The translations under genes were made by a program, and so were the position numbers. From NCBI RefSeq assembly GCF_000003815.2, contig NC_049987.1, forward strand, positions 22,496,516 through 22,560,515: DNA of 64,000 nt, given 5' to 3'. The stretch comes from Branchiostoma floridae. Its lineage: Eukaryota > Chordata > Leptocardii > Amphioxiformes > Branchiostomatidae. The notes under the pieces are model-generated. The model ran no database searches and was not told the origin of the DNA. It saw nothing but the letters and a program-made list of their open reading frames with translations. Of the stretch, positions 54,467 to 64,000 are shown in pieces. The stretch's first letter is position 1. Each line of letters opens with the position of its first letter.

Positions 54467-55043
54467 CGAGGGGCGATCAATAAGTAATACCCTGATCCAC
54501 TTCCAGTTGTTTGTTCTAGATGAAATAATGCATGTGTAATAATTCATATCTCTATGAGTTATGTTGCAAAAAACAGCTCTGAACTAATTGTGGTTTCTGA
54601 TTCACTGGTGTTTGAACTGAGTCAGGTGTGAAATTGACCAGATGTGAAATGGAGCCAGTTGAGTGTCGCGCAGTGATCCGGTTTTTGTATTTGAAAGGAC
54701 GCACACCAGAGGAGACTTGTCATGAAATGAAAGAAACTTATGGTGATGATGCCCCATAATATGACCTTGTAAAACACTGGCATCCTGAATTCAAACATGA
54801 CCGGAAGTCTGTGGAAACAGCTCCCATCCCTGGTCGTCCCTCTTCTGCCATTGATGAGGCATCTGTTGGAGGAACGACCTGAGGTGTCCTACATAAACGG
54901 TGTCCAGAGCTGCATCAAACGATGGGAGAAATGCATAACTCTAGGTGATTCCTATGTAGAGAAAGACTAATAACTGTGCCAAGTTTCATTAATCTCCTGC
55001 TATGGGAAATGGGTCAGGGGCATTACTTATTGAACGCCCCTCG
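54467..55043 (+). mobile_element. Deleted mariner-like element with TA target duplication
   Basis: Termini CGAGGGGCGATCAATAAGTA and (inverted) CGAGGGGCGTTCAATAAGTA flank 577 bp, and TA is present at both outer edges (54465-54466, 55044-55045). The interior retains the N-terminal DNA-binding part of a transposase, MEPVECRAVIRFLYLKGRTP to YGDDAP, a TAA at 54757, then LVKHWHPEFKHDRKSVE...IPGRPSSA in the same frame. The DDE catalytic domain is absent, so it is non-autonomous. Confidence 0.9.
54649..54759 (+). pseudogene. Mariner transposase N-terminal remnant
   Basis: 36 codons from ATG to a premature TAA, within the mariner element. In-frame homology continues beyond the stop for about 40 codons (KHWHPEFKHDRKSV, PIPGRP linker), then ends at the internal deletion. 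It is the helix-turn-helix half of a Tc1/mariner transposase. Confidence 0.8.
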
Positions 55044-55864
55044 TATTCAGAGTTAGTCATGTCCTGCCTATATACGTGTGCTGTGTTACATAAAGATTTA
55101 CCGAAATTTATGTTTTTGTTACCTTTTGAAAACGAGAAATTGATTCATATTTAGTCACCTGGGTATCTTGGCCAGACGCATCGGGGTAGGTGATTTGTGA
55201 CGAGGCTTAAAGACAGTTTTATTTGTTGGGTCCTGCACACCTGATAGGGGATAGATAGAGACTTGTGACTTTCTGGTAAAAGAAGAATTTTCAAGGTTAA
55301 GATTCGTTTTTTTTAATGCTCTAATAGAGGTCTTGTTGCAGTGCTTCTTTTGCCAGGCTTCAATGGCAAGAAACGTGATGCAGTTATCACGGACGCAGAA
55401 CTTGCGTATTCCACACATTCCGATAGGAGACGCTCATAGGCTGCGAAGTTCACTGACAGCAAGACACCGTGTACGGGCGCCGTCTAGTGGAATCCAGTCG
55501 AAATGCATGGTGCGTGTTCTTGCGTCTCCGTTAGGTTTTTTTACAGATGATCGTCACCGGCCCTTCTTCACCAACCTGTATTGAAGTAATACATGGCACG
55601 TTTTCAATAGAGATGAAACGGCATACTTTTTCCAGAAGCAGGTGGATACAAATGAATGAACCTACGCACAAGAACGTATGAATGAATCAAAATTTCCATT
55701 GTAACGTACCGATTGAACTACTGGTTTTATGATCTAAACATTTTGTTGGTATATTCAAATATTTGAACACTGTAAGGCTCATCTCCCCGGATTGAATTCA
55801 TCCAGAACGGAATGTAATTTTTTTAATCAAGCGGAAAGAAAAATATAAACTGATTATTGGACAC

Positions 55865-56012
55865 TTGTATACAAAAGGGACTTCATTTTATCATGTATGG
55901 CGTGTATTCGGTATGGCGGCTTTGAAAAGGTGTCCTTTGACACCTGTTCCGCCATACCCTCCATTTGTTATTGTATATGGAGAATCCTAATAAATAAATA
56001 AATAAATAAATA
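55865..56012 (+). mobile_element. LINE 3' end with (AATA)n tail
   Basis: GTATGGCGGC...GTCCTTTGACACC...GCCATACC forms a small hairpin, then AATCCTAATAAATAAATAAA. The short tandem tail is typical of CR1/L2-type elements. Confidence 0.5.
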
Positions 56013-56371
56013 GGTATTATGGTTAAGCCGCATGTTGCTAGTGTGGAAGGGGCTGAGGTAGGTTTTATGCCAATTCAATTGTTCACGGCGACAGAGTCCG
56101 GGCAACGGTACCATTAAAGTCTTACGAACATGCAAATGAGATGCCTCTCATGATCACGCAGTCCGGGGTGTCGGGTATCTGATTTACTCTCAGCGCAGTT
56201 GTATGACCTTCAGGCCGTCACGTGACCTCTCTTAGAATAAGGCCAATGACCCTCAGGAGTTCCAAGGTCATGGTCTCACCTTGGCGACGTTTTGGTGACA
56301 CTCGGAGACATTTTTAGTTATCCTGGCGGTACTAAGGCACCTAAGGGATCAGGTGACACTTAACTCTAATT

Positions 56372-56558
56372 CGCGTTTATTCGCGGGGTAGCCTATATCC
56401 GTTGTTTTTTAACCTTAAACAAGGTTATCTAGGGATATCAATTCGACGGACGGACGCTTCAAATATTTCCAAAGCATTGCAGCTTGAAGCCACCGTCCGT
56501 CGACTTATATTCCCAGATACGCTGTTACCCCGCAAATAAAGGTGAACTAGCGTTACTT
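56372..56558. mobile_element. Family C MITE
   Basis: ATTCGCGGGGTAGCCTATAT (left) pairs with GCTGTTACCCCGCAAATAAA then GGTGAACTAGCGTTA (right). The interior ACGGACGGACGC...ACCGTCCGTCG is also inverted. Confidence 0.8.
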
Positions 56559-57194
56559 CAATCCGGTCAGACAAGAGCCTTTAGAATTTTGCATTGACAC
56601 CACGACAGAAATTATAAGATAGACTAGAAGGTCCTAGAAGATTAACAACATTCATTTTGTAGTAGTTTGTAGTTTATATAACATGCTGAACTTTATAGAC
56701 TGAACTTTATAGACTGATAGAACCCTACTTCATACACCAAAGCAATACAAATTCATATTCAATTTACACAAACAGTTGATTGTAAAACATATCCGTTCTT
56801 GTTTTTCAGCATCGCAGCGAGAAGTCAAATTCGCTTAGTTGTAGATCACAGTTCTTATGATAGCTTGACAATGTATACATGTATCCACAAACGTGTAACC
56901 CTGTGGATACATACATGTATGTACATTATTTAGTCACTCGCTCATCCCTCTTTTTATTCGATCGTTCATTCATTTCTTTCTTTCTTTTTTTTTCCCGACC
57001 CAGACATTTCATCATTTTTCCCGCACCTTGTTGGGGACGAGACGATCATGAATGCGATTTCTCGACGTTATTCATGTTTGATCATGTTTTCTGAATATTT
57101 GAAATGTTATTGCCAGTGAAAATTTATTGTTAGACATGCAATTTTCCGCATTCTTGGTCGCCTTATAAGAGCGGAAATGTCCCGTCGGCTCAGT

Positions 57195-57725
57195 TTCCGG
57201 TGAGTGTCTGAGGAGGCGCTCTCGCCCAAGGACACCAGCTGCTCAAGCCCTATTTTTGAGCGGGGACCGGAAATTTTCCCTTTTTTTTTATATTCTCCAA
57301 GCAGAGGTTGGGTCACGGAGATAGCAGATGTCGGGATTTCCCTAACCTTTGCTTGGAGAATATTTTTGTCGTCTTTACCAGGCTGACTACGCTGGCTATT
57401 GTAGGAAGAATAATTTGCCAGTTGAGTTTTGCTAACAGAGGAGTTGGACGGCAGCTCCGGAGGGGAAACATCTGCATCTGCATCTGCATAGGATACCCCC
57501 AAATGACCCCGCGAGGGGCAAAAGTATGGGGGGAGCTGAGGCTCCCGGGTTAGGGAGACATGAACCATAGCGTGGACTGACTCCCCTGCTGGTCAATTTC
57601 CCGATTTTTTTTTTTTTTCGAATTCTACATCCCTGTACGCCGTAGGAAGGCTCTCTCGCCCAAGGACACGGCTCATGCAGCTGCTCCCGCACTATTTTTG
57701 AGCGGGGACCGGAAATTTCCCGTCC
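57195..57725 (+). repeat. Duplicated 75-bp segment about 450 bp apart, with a 75-bp foldback
   Basis: CTCTCGCCCAAGGACAC...CTATTTTTGAGCGGGGACCG then GAAATTT occurs at about 57220-57278 and 57651-57718. At 57291-57366 ATTCTCCAAGCAGAGGTT pairs with AACCTTTGCTTGGAGAAT. A 153-codon minus-strand frame spans this and is not considered coding. Confidence 0.65.
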
Positions 57726-57837
57726 GTGTCGGATTCAATAAATACATCAGTCACGCTTCTCGGGTATACTATATACTATAGTATATACAAAGAGCTGCTT
57801 GGTCATGTATATAGTTCTTTTTTAACCCCAATGTTCA

Positions 57838-58050
57838 GTTGCCTCCATAGCAGTGACTCTCTGGCCCTGGGTCTCTGTGCCTTTTTCGTCTTTTTTGGGG
57901 GGGGGGGGGGCATTTCTTTTTGTACTGGATCGCTTGTACTGCCGGCCCGTACAAGCGACAAAGTACAAAAAGAAAATCAAAAATGCCCGGCAAACGTATA
58001 TAATGAGCAAAAAAAGACCAAAAAGACCCAGAGAGCCTGCTATGGAGGCT
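57838..58050. repeat. Long foldback, about 213 bp, nearly to the apex
   Basis: GCCTCCATAGCAG...CTCTGG...GGGTCT...GTCTTTTTTG pairs with AAAAAAGACC...AGACCC...GAGAGCCTGCTATGGAGGC. An inner GCTTGTACTGCCGGCCCGTACAAGC sits at the tip. It includes a run of about 15 G. Confidence 0.75.
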
Positions 58051-58157
58051 AAATCTTCATTAGCCTCTTCCGGGCTCCACGGGTCGCTTGATGGTAGAAA
58101 TCAGCGGATAGAAACTGACCAAATAGACAGATAATATGCCACAGGACTCGGGTCTAT

Positions 58158-58350
58158 GTCATATTCCAAACCGGGGCCTGTCGGGAAGTTTTCGGGAACG
58201 AAAAGTATGATAAAAAAGACGCCAAACTACACAAGACGTAAAGAGAATAGTCGTAGGCATTATTTGTGCATATTCTTGCGTATACATTTCTATTTTTCGT
58301 TTCCACAAACAGCCCGGCCGGGCCCCGGTTAGGAAATGTGACGTTAGCCT
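58158..58350. mobile_element. Family A MITE
   Basis: CATATTCCAAACCGGGGCCT...TTTTCGGGAACGAAAAGTAT (left) and CGTTTCCACAAACAGCCCGG...GAAATGTGACGTTAGCCT (right). A fragment of family D interior (GATAGAAACTGACCAAATAG) precedes it at about 58107. Confidence 0.8.
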
Positions 58351-59865
58351 TAGCTGGAGTATCTGTATCTGTATCTATATCTATATAGCCGGTATAACCG
58401 CCGTTCGGCGTAACACACCAGCTTTGCAGGCACGCGGCGCGGCAGCAGCTGGTTACATTGCTATCTGCAAGCGTTCTTTAACTACCCAGAGAAGATGCCC
58501 CTACTGTACTTGATGATAACAAATTCCACTCTACGATAGCTCTGGGACAGTACGAATTTTTGAACATATCAATCCTAGGTTGGTAACTCTGGTATTTGAA
58601 GGCATGACTGTTTCTTGCGACCTAGTACACTTTGCGAACTAGGACTAGGTCCGTCCTTAGGTGCGTGCGTCTGTGTGTGTGGAGAAGGGGTGGGTGAAAA
58701 ACAAGTGTCCTCTTCTTCCTTTGAAAACAAAACACTATAAAAAGCTTTTAAGATGTTGCCGACAACATTTAATATGTACCCTTCACAAAGTGGCATCAAA
58801 AGACCCACCAACTGAGTCATCTAACATCTGCCGCACTTTCATCTCAATCATGGCTTTGTTCATTCGTTTATTGTTCGAAAAAGACTTAGAAATATACATT
58901 GTATTATTAGATAAATTGAGCTTCAAAGTGTATTCTAATATTATAAAACGATTTTCGAACCGCTAAGAGCGGACGAATCTTGCAGGTCTCCATTTCTTTT
59001 ATCTCTCTTTTATATCGTTCAAAGTGTCTAACTTGAAAGCAACCTTTGATTTGGTGAGACTTTACTCTTATCTTCCCACAATTAGGTCACAGGAAGTACT
59101 TTTTTGGGTGACATCAGCGCGTACACTGATTTTCGCCTGATAAAACAAAAGACATTCTCCTTCGGAGATGGTCAACATGACTAGAAAATGCCGAAAATTG
59201 GAGAATAGCCCTTTGGTAGCCTTGATTGTATGTACTTATACAAGTGACACTTCGGTGGAGTAGTTGGAGATGCGGCACTAGTACGGTAGCCTTAAATGTA
59301 GCTTGCCAACTTAGTAAGTGAAGATATACTAAGCCACCAAACTTGTATAGCATTTTGATACCTCTTGAATACATGGATTAAAGACTTGTAGACTGTGATA
59401 CCATGTTTTGTCGCTTCAATTCTTGTTAAAACGTTTTTGGCGTCGATTTGAAAATTTCGGCATATTTCTGTCTTGTTTTTTGTTCGCGTCTTGTATACGA
59501 TTGTGAGTCTGCAGTGGATGTCATCCATAAATGTAGTTACTGCGGCCTTACCTTGGATATGTTTCTCCTTCGCTTTTCATGATCTTTCATCTTTCCGAAG
59601 GCCATGTTTTCCGTCCGCCCGGTTTAATGGTGATTTTAACCCCGGGTTCAGAAATGAAAAGGACCCGCCCGTAACGCGTAGATCTGAGACAAAATAGATG
59701 TGAGAAACTGACGGCCGCTGGGAACAATAAAGGGGACGGATGGCCTTGCGGGCCGTTAGCGCATTTCCTGTCGTATTAGTAACTAAAGAATGACGGAAAC
59801 AAAATGTAAGGTAAAATGTGAACAATAAGTAGGGCGATTGGTCCAGCTTATTTGGCACTTCCTGT
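58351..59865. other. No gene or element recognised
   Basis: AT-rich DNA with a TATCTG/TATCTA run at about 58361-58386. No exon-like segment. Confidence 0.4.
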
Positions 59866-59869
59866 TTTG

Positions 59870-60060
59870 AATTAGCGCCGAAAACCTTGTGGAAAATGAG
59901 ATAAATCTTGAAATCCGCAGTGAACATTAAGCAAACATGGGGGGTTGTTGGCTTTTCTTGCTTCGCCAAAAATATGATAGAAAATAAGATACAACTGGAA
60001 ATACGCAGTGAACATTAAGCAGGGGGTTGTTGGTCTTGTTTGCTTTTAGCACCAAAAATA
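59870..60060 (+). repeat. Tandem duplication, about 97-bp unit
   Basis: CGCAGTGAACATTAAGCA and GGGGGTTGTTGG with ATGAKAWAAATM...AARTAAGATAMAA heads occur twice (about 59915 and 60005). Confidence 0.7.
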
Positions 60061-60159
60061 TGATGGAAAATCAAAAGTTGAAATTCACCATCATATGTAC
60101 GAAACAGTCGTAGCGTAGCCTGAAGTGTTCACTTTCGCATATCTAGAATCCTTGTTATA

Positions 60160-60183
60160 TACGTACTACTACTACTACTACTA
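60160..60183 (+). repeat. (TAC)n microsatellite
   Basis: Six to seven TAC units. Confidence 0.85.
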
Positions 60184-60865
60184 TTACTGCCCAAAACAAC
60201 TTTATGAACTTACATCACTTAAAACAGAGTTTAATATTTGCCACAAAAAGGAAGCGATCCATTTTTTTCGGCTGAAAACATGCGATAACTTTAAAATAAA
60301 CTCAACCTGAAATCCACGAGCAAATGTACGAAAAGGCGATCAGATACCAATGTACAAAATAGCGACGAAGGGAGGTTTTCAGTCCGTCAAAATCGGACGA
60401 GAACATAATCATTTCAACCACTCGTTTTAACCTTTTCTGTAAAAAAAGTCATTGGATATATAGCTATGCAAATTTGGAAAAGATCATGTCAACGTATGTC
60501 CGCATACTTTTATTGACTTTTTTCGTTGTGCACATTTTGCTTGATTTTTTTATGTGAGTCTATTGTGTTCATAGTCACCGACGGATAAATAGACGGGAGC
60601 GGTGACCTTGTAGTAAGTGCATTTCCTGCCTGAATTAGGGACGCAAATATAACGTTACACTCCGTCAAACGCGGGACGTGCGGTTCGTGCTCATAGCGAC
60701 ACATTCTCGAGTCAAAATTAATCGGTGTGAAATGGCAAAGGACGTGTCTGTACCCGTGTCCTTGAAGGTCGCTTTTTTCTTCAAATCCTTAAAGTAATTA
60801 GAGGTAAAAAAAAATGACTTTTTGTCAAACTTGGCCAGTTTCCAGGGACGTCCTTTAGTAGGCCT

Positions 60866-61074
60866 ACGTCACATTTCCTACCCGGGGCCCGGTCGGGATA
60901 TTTACGGAAACAAACAAAAAATTAAAGTTTATACCGATGAATATTCACAAGGTATGCTGTTTAATTATTTTGGGTCGGTTTTGTGTTTTTGTTGTATTTT
61001 ATATCGCACTTTTCGTTCCCAAACGTTCCCCGACCGGGCCCCTTTGTGGAAATGTGATGTTAGCCTTGCACGGT
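60866..61074. mobile_element. Family A MITE
   Basis: GGCCTACGTCACATTTCCTA...GGGGCCCGGTCGGGATATTT (left), TTCGTTCCCAAACGTTCCCC...GTGGAAATGTGATGTTAGCC (right). Confidence 0.8.
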
Positions 61075-61391
61075 CTTTTAGACAATAAGCAATGATAATA
61101 ACTTATATAGGGCTCATAGGAGTCAGGATACGTTTTGATGGTGGTTGAATGTGCTCTTTAGGTCCAATATTTACCACAAATAAATGTACAGAGACAGATG
61201 AGTAGCCCCTGCGGCACAACGCTGTAAACGGAACATATATCTTCGACGCGAATGTTGCCTGGAGAAAGATTGGAGTTTGTTCTCACGACGGCCATGTTTG
61301 CTCTTTCAATTCAAGGCCTGCTTGAATACACAAATCGCTTGCCTTCTATTTCTATCATATTGCATATCCTTGTACCTTGTACCTTGGTCCC

Positions 61392-61545
61392 TTAACCCAG
61401 TATTCCCGGGTCGTGGGGGCGCTGCATGGTGGCACTGTGAATCAGGTTCCTCCATCCCATTCGGTCCTGCGTCAGCGGAAGGGATGCTGCAAAGCTCTTT
61501 CCCGTCCATTCCTTAATGTTGTCTGCCCATTTTTTCTTCATCTTT
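61392..61545 (-). pseudogene. LINE polyprotein C-terminus (minus)
   Basis: The minus-strand frame reads KKKWADNIKEWTGKSF, LPLTQDRMGWRNLIHSATM, QRPHDPGILG and stops at 61394-61392. The WxDxIKEWTG...DRxxWRxL...P.DP motif is the standard C-terminal tail of many non-LTR polyproteins. It is a different family from the 31-kb element. Upstream coding sequence is lost. Confidence 0.75.
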
Positions 61546-61724
61546 TCCTTATTGCATATCAGAACTACAAAAAAATCTGTTTTTTTTTTTCCTGCAGATG
61601 CGGTGTTTGGCCTTCAGTGGCACTGGACGTGGTTGCGTCCTCTGACTTTCTATAGCCAAAATAGTCCTAAAACTTAGCCCAAATGTATACAGAGCCATGC
61701 AGCCACATGTCCGAATAAATGACT

Positions 61725-62230
61725 TACCAAGGTTAGGCTCCGGCTTGATTTGGCTGTCATTTTATGCGTTTTTATTTTGTCAGATTTTGTTTTGGCTGGC
61801 GGACAAGAAAAGAAACCCTGGCGGAAAATAGAAAGCATTAAAAAACGTCAAAATGCAGCCGGAGCCTAACCTCTGCTTGGAGAGTAGAACCTATACAGCT
61901 ACCTCTCTGATGCAGCATGTGACATTTTAACTGCGTAATGTTACAATTATACAGCGGCTTCGCATACAATCTAACGTTAGCTTCTACCTGGCTCCATAGT
62001 CGCTGGAAAAATAGTAGAAATTGGCACTTATAACTTGCGAAGGGAGTTCTTTTGGCTGGACGAAAAAAGCGAAACCTTGGCAGAAAATAGAAAGCATCAA
62101 ATGACACTAAAATATAGTCGGTGCGTAACCTCTGCTTGGAAAGTAGAACCTATTTATATAGCTTAAGGAACCTCTTTGATGTAGCGAGTGACATTTTGAT
62201 GTAGCCAGTGACATTTTAACTGCGTAACAA
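61725..62230. repeat. Foldback and duplicated segment with CTCTGCTTGGAGAGT motifs
   Basis: AGGTTAGGCTCCGGCT (61731) pairs with AGCCGGAGCCTAACCT (61857-61872). The part GGCGGAAAATAGAAAGCATY...TAACCTCTGCTTGGARAGTA then GAACCTAT is repeated about 260 bp later (62080-62155). Confidence 0.7.
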
Positions 62231-62604
62231 ATTTTCCCTCCCCCTCCTGCCTCCAACCATGCAGCTGTGCCCGTGACGACCTTGTTCGCTCTGCGCAGTC
62301 GTTGCTTCCAAAACCGTCCGACCTTGAGCCTGGCAATGACCGTGACCTTGACTTGATCGTGACCCGTGAAAGCGGATCACATGTCACAGACTAAATCCGG
62401 GCACGGGGCGGGGTTATTCGAGGGCATTCACCTGCACTTGTCATGACAGTAAAAGGCAACTCTCCAAGCAGATGTAAAGTTGCTTGGAAATGGCATTGTT
62501 ACAACTGCATTAAAACTAATGTAACGTTAACGTTACAATGATTTAAGAAAAAAAAATTATGAAAAACTTCCCACGTTGGACATACCAAAAAGTTCCACGC
62601 GTAA

Positions 62605-62784
62605 TGCTTAGATCACGTTTTCGAAACTTCGGAACGAAAAGTACGATATGAGAGACAACAAAACACACATAAGGTAAAAAAATCAGACAAAAAAATGTGT
62701 ATATTTGGTGATTTACACCTTCATTTTTCGTTTCCGCAAACATCACGATAGAACCCCCGGTTTGGAAATGTGACCCTAGCATAA
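62605..62784. mobile_element. Family A MITE, TAA-flanked
   Basis: TGCTTAGATCACGTTTTCGA (left), CGTTTCCGCAAACATCACGA...TTTGGAAATGTGACCCTAGCA (right). TAA lies on both sides, as at the 25.0-kb copy. Confidence 0.75.
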
Positions 62785-63690
62785 GTTGAAACAACATGTT
62801 TTTATTAAGCTGTGATATATTTCTCCGTTGTCACAATGTTCATATATAACATAGAGACGAGTTATATTTGACAGAAGAATTTGTTAGGGGTCACTGAACT
62901 GCTGTTGTTGGAGTTGGAAGCATCTGGTGTATGTGGAACGCCAAATTACAGGGGGGAAATGTTAACTGTTCTCTTTCAATTAAGGCTGGGGAGCCATTTG
63001 TTGAATGCCAGTGTTAGACTTGCCAGTGTGATAACGCTTACTCAGCCCTGAATAGTATTTCAGGACAGAGAACGTAATTGTTGGAAAAGTTGTGATAACT
63101 TTTTTTCGAACTGTTATTTCAATGAATTGTCTGTATACTTGTAAATTAATGTGAGAGAGGGGTGCTACCACATTTTTTTCTCTAGTAGACACAATTTAGT
63201 CTAGTTTTTTTACGTCTTTTACCGTTGAATTAATGTGATAGAGGGGTGCTATCATATTTTTCACTAATAGACACCATCTTTTATCTCTTACTAGTGAATT
63301 CATGTGATAGGGGGTGCTATCACATTTTGCTATCTTGAAACAACATGTTTTATTACGCTGTAATATATTTCTCCGTTGTTACAATGATCATTTTCACTAA
63401 CGTTAATAGACACAATCTTTTACTTCTTACTAGTGAATTAATGTGATGAACAGATGATATCACATTTTGCATTACTTGAAACAACATGTTTTTGTCACGC
63501 TGTGATATATTTCTTCGCTGTTACAATATCTATAGATACCGCCGTTGACATGATTAGAGGCCATTGAACTGCTGTTGTTGGAGTTCGAAGCATCTGCTGT
63601 AGGCGTAACGCGAAATTACAAGGTGGAAATGTTAAACGTTCGCTTTCAATTAAGGTTGGGGAGCCATTTGTCAAATGCCAGTGTACCGCA
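62785..63690 (+). repeat. Tandem duplication of about 690 bp with inner 75-80 bp repeats
   Basis: TTGAAACAACATGTTTTTRT, GAACTGCTGTTGTTGGAGTT and GGCTGGGGAGCCATTTG-type blocks occur at 62787-63010 and 63478-63675. Between them RAATTMATGTGATAGRGGGG followed by TGCTATCACATTTT recurs four times (63147, 63227, 63297, 63436). Confidence 0.8.
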
Positions 63691-64000
63691 TGCTGGGTTA
63701 CCTCAGGTCATTCTCCTGAACTTGACAAGACGTGAACCCTCTTCCATCGGCCCGGTGTAAAACGGCGTCACATAACATCTAATGTTACTTACTTAGGCCT
63801 GTTGCCCATCCTTGGGCATAGGCCACGAATACGAACTAACGTTATATATGATAAGTAGTAGAAATTCAACTGTAACTGTAACGTCACTATAAAATCTGTA
63901 GAAACAGATGTTTAAATATAAAGACAGCACTATGTCTTACTTGGACGGTGATGACGTTCGATACGGATGTTCCGGGCTGCAATAGCATAACTTTTTAGGG

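Noticed and set aside
57107-57568. 153-codon minus-strand frame
   Set aside because: It spans a foldback, a GCATCT run (ADADAD) and duplicated repeat segments.

Overview
The window looks like a piece of an invertebrate chordate genome, most likely a lancelet (Branchiostoma). This is inference from gene architecture and repeat content, not from a database match. It is AT-leaning and intron-rich, with one clear multi-exon gene. Most of the remaining DNA is tandem arrays, foldback elements (MITEs), tRNA-derived SINEs and LINE fragments. There are two assembly gaps, at 20603-20702 and 33402-33504.

The gene lies on the minus strand, from a signal-peptide exon at 42405-42354 to a terminal exon at 10316-9978. 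The splice sites and phases I could read join without a break into a 763-residue type I membrane protein: leader, five Ig domains, one transmembrane segment and a tail of roughly 220 residues. Domain number and local motifs are closest to the kirre/Kirrel/nephrin adhesion group. Two features make it unusual. First, the tail has two frame-compatible, mutually exclusive exon sets between 11104 and 10473; only one encodes an ITIM-like tyrosine motif. Second, the first Ig exon can be preceded either by the distant leader exon (14.1 kb intron) or by an in-place leader of identical length at 28301-28250.

Other coding material is minor. A plausible last exon of a plus-strand gene lies at 2292-2405. 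A 5'-truncated non-LTR reverse transcriptase with one frameshift lies at 31290-32682. Short LINE C-termini lie at 19500-19755, 53800-54030 and 61392-61545, and a 577-bp deleted mariner with a TA duplication lies at 54467-55043.

Repeat layout, left to right: foldbacks and short tandems (0-10 kb); the gene body with MITEs in its introns (10-28 kb); a long first intron holding nested SINE/MITE/LINE insertions and arrays with 150-180 bp units (28-42 kb); a 3.7-kb degenerate satellite immediately upstream of exon 1 (42.5-46.2 kb); then SINE-bearing tandem arrays and scattered foldbacks (46-64 kb). Local family labels used here: A (TIR with CCAAACCGGGGCCCGGCCGG, 8 copies, probably Harbinger-like), B (TIR CTCCAAGCAGATCCTACGGT), C (TIR GCTAGTTCACCTTTATCCGC), D (TIR GGTGGGTTCACACGCGCGCA).
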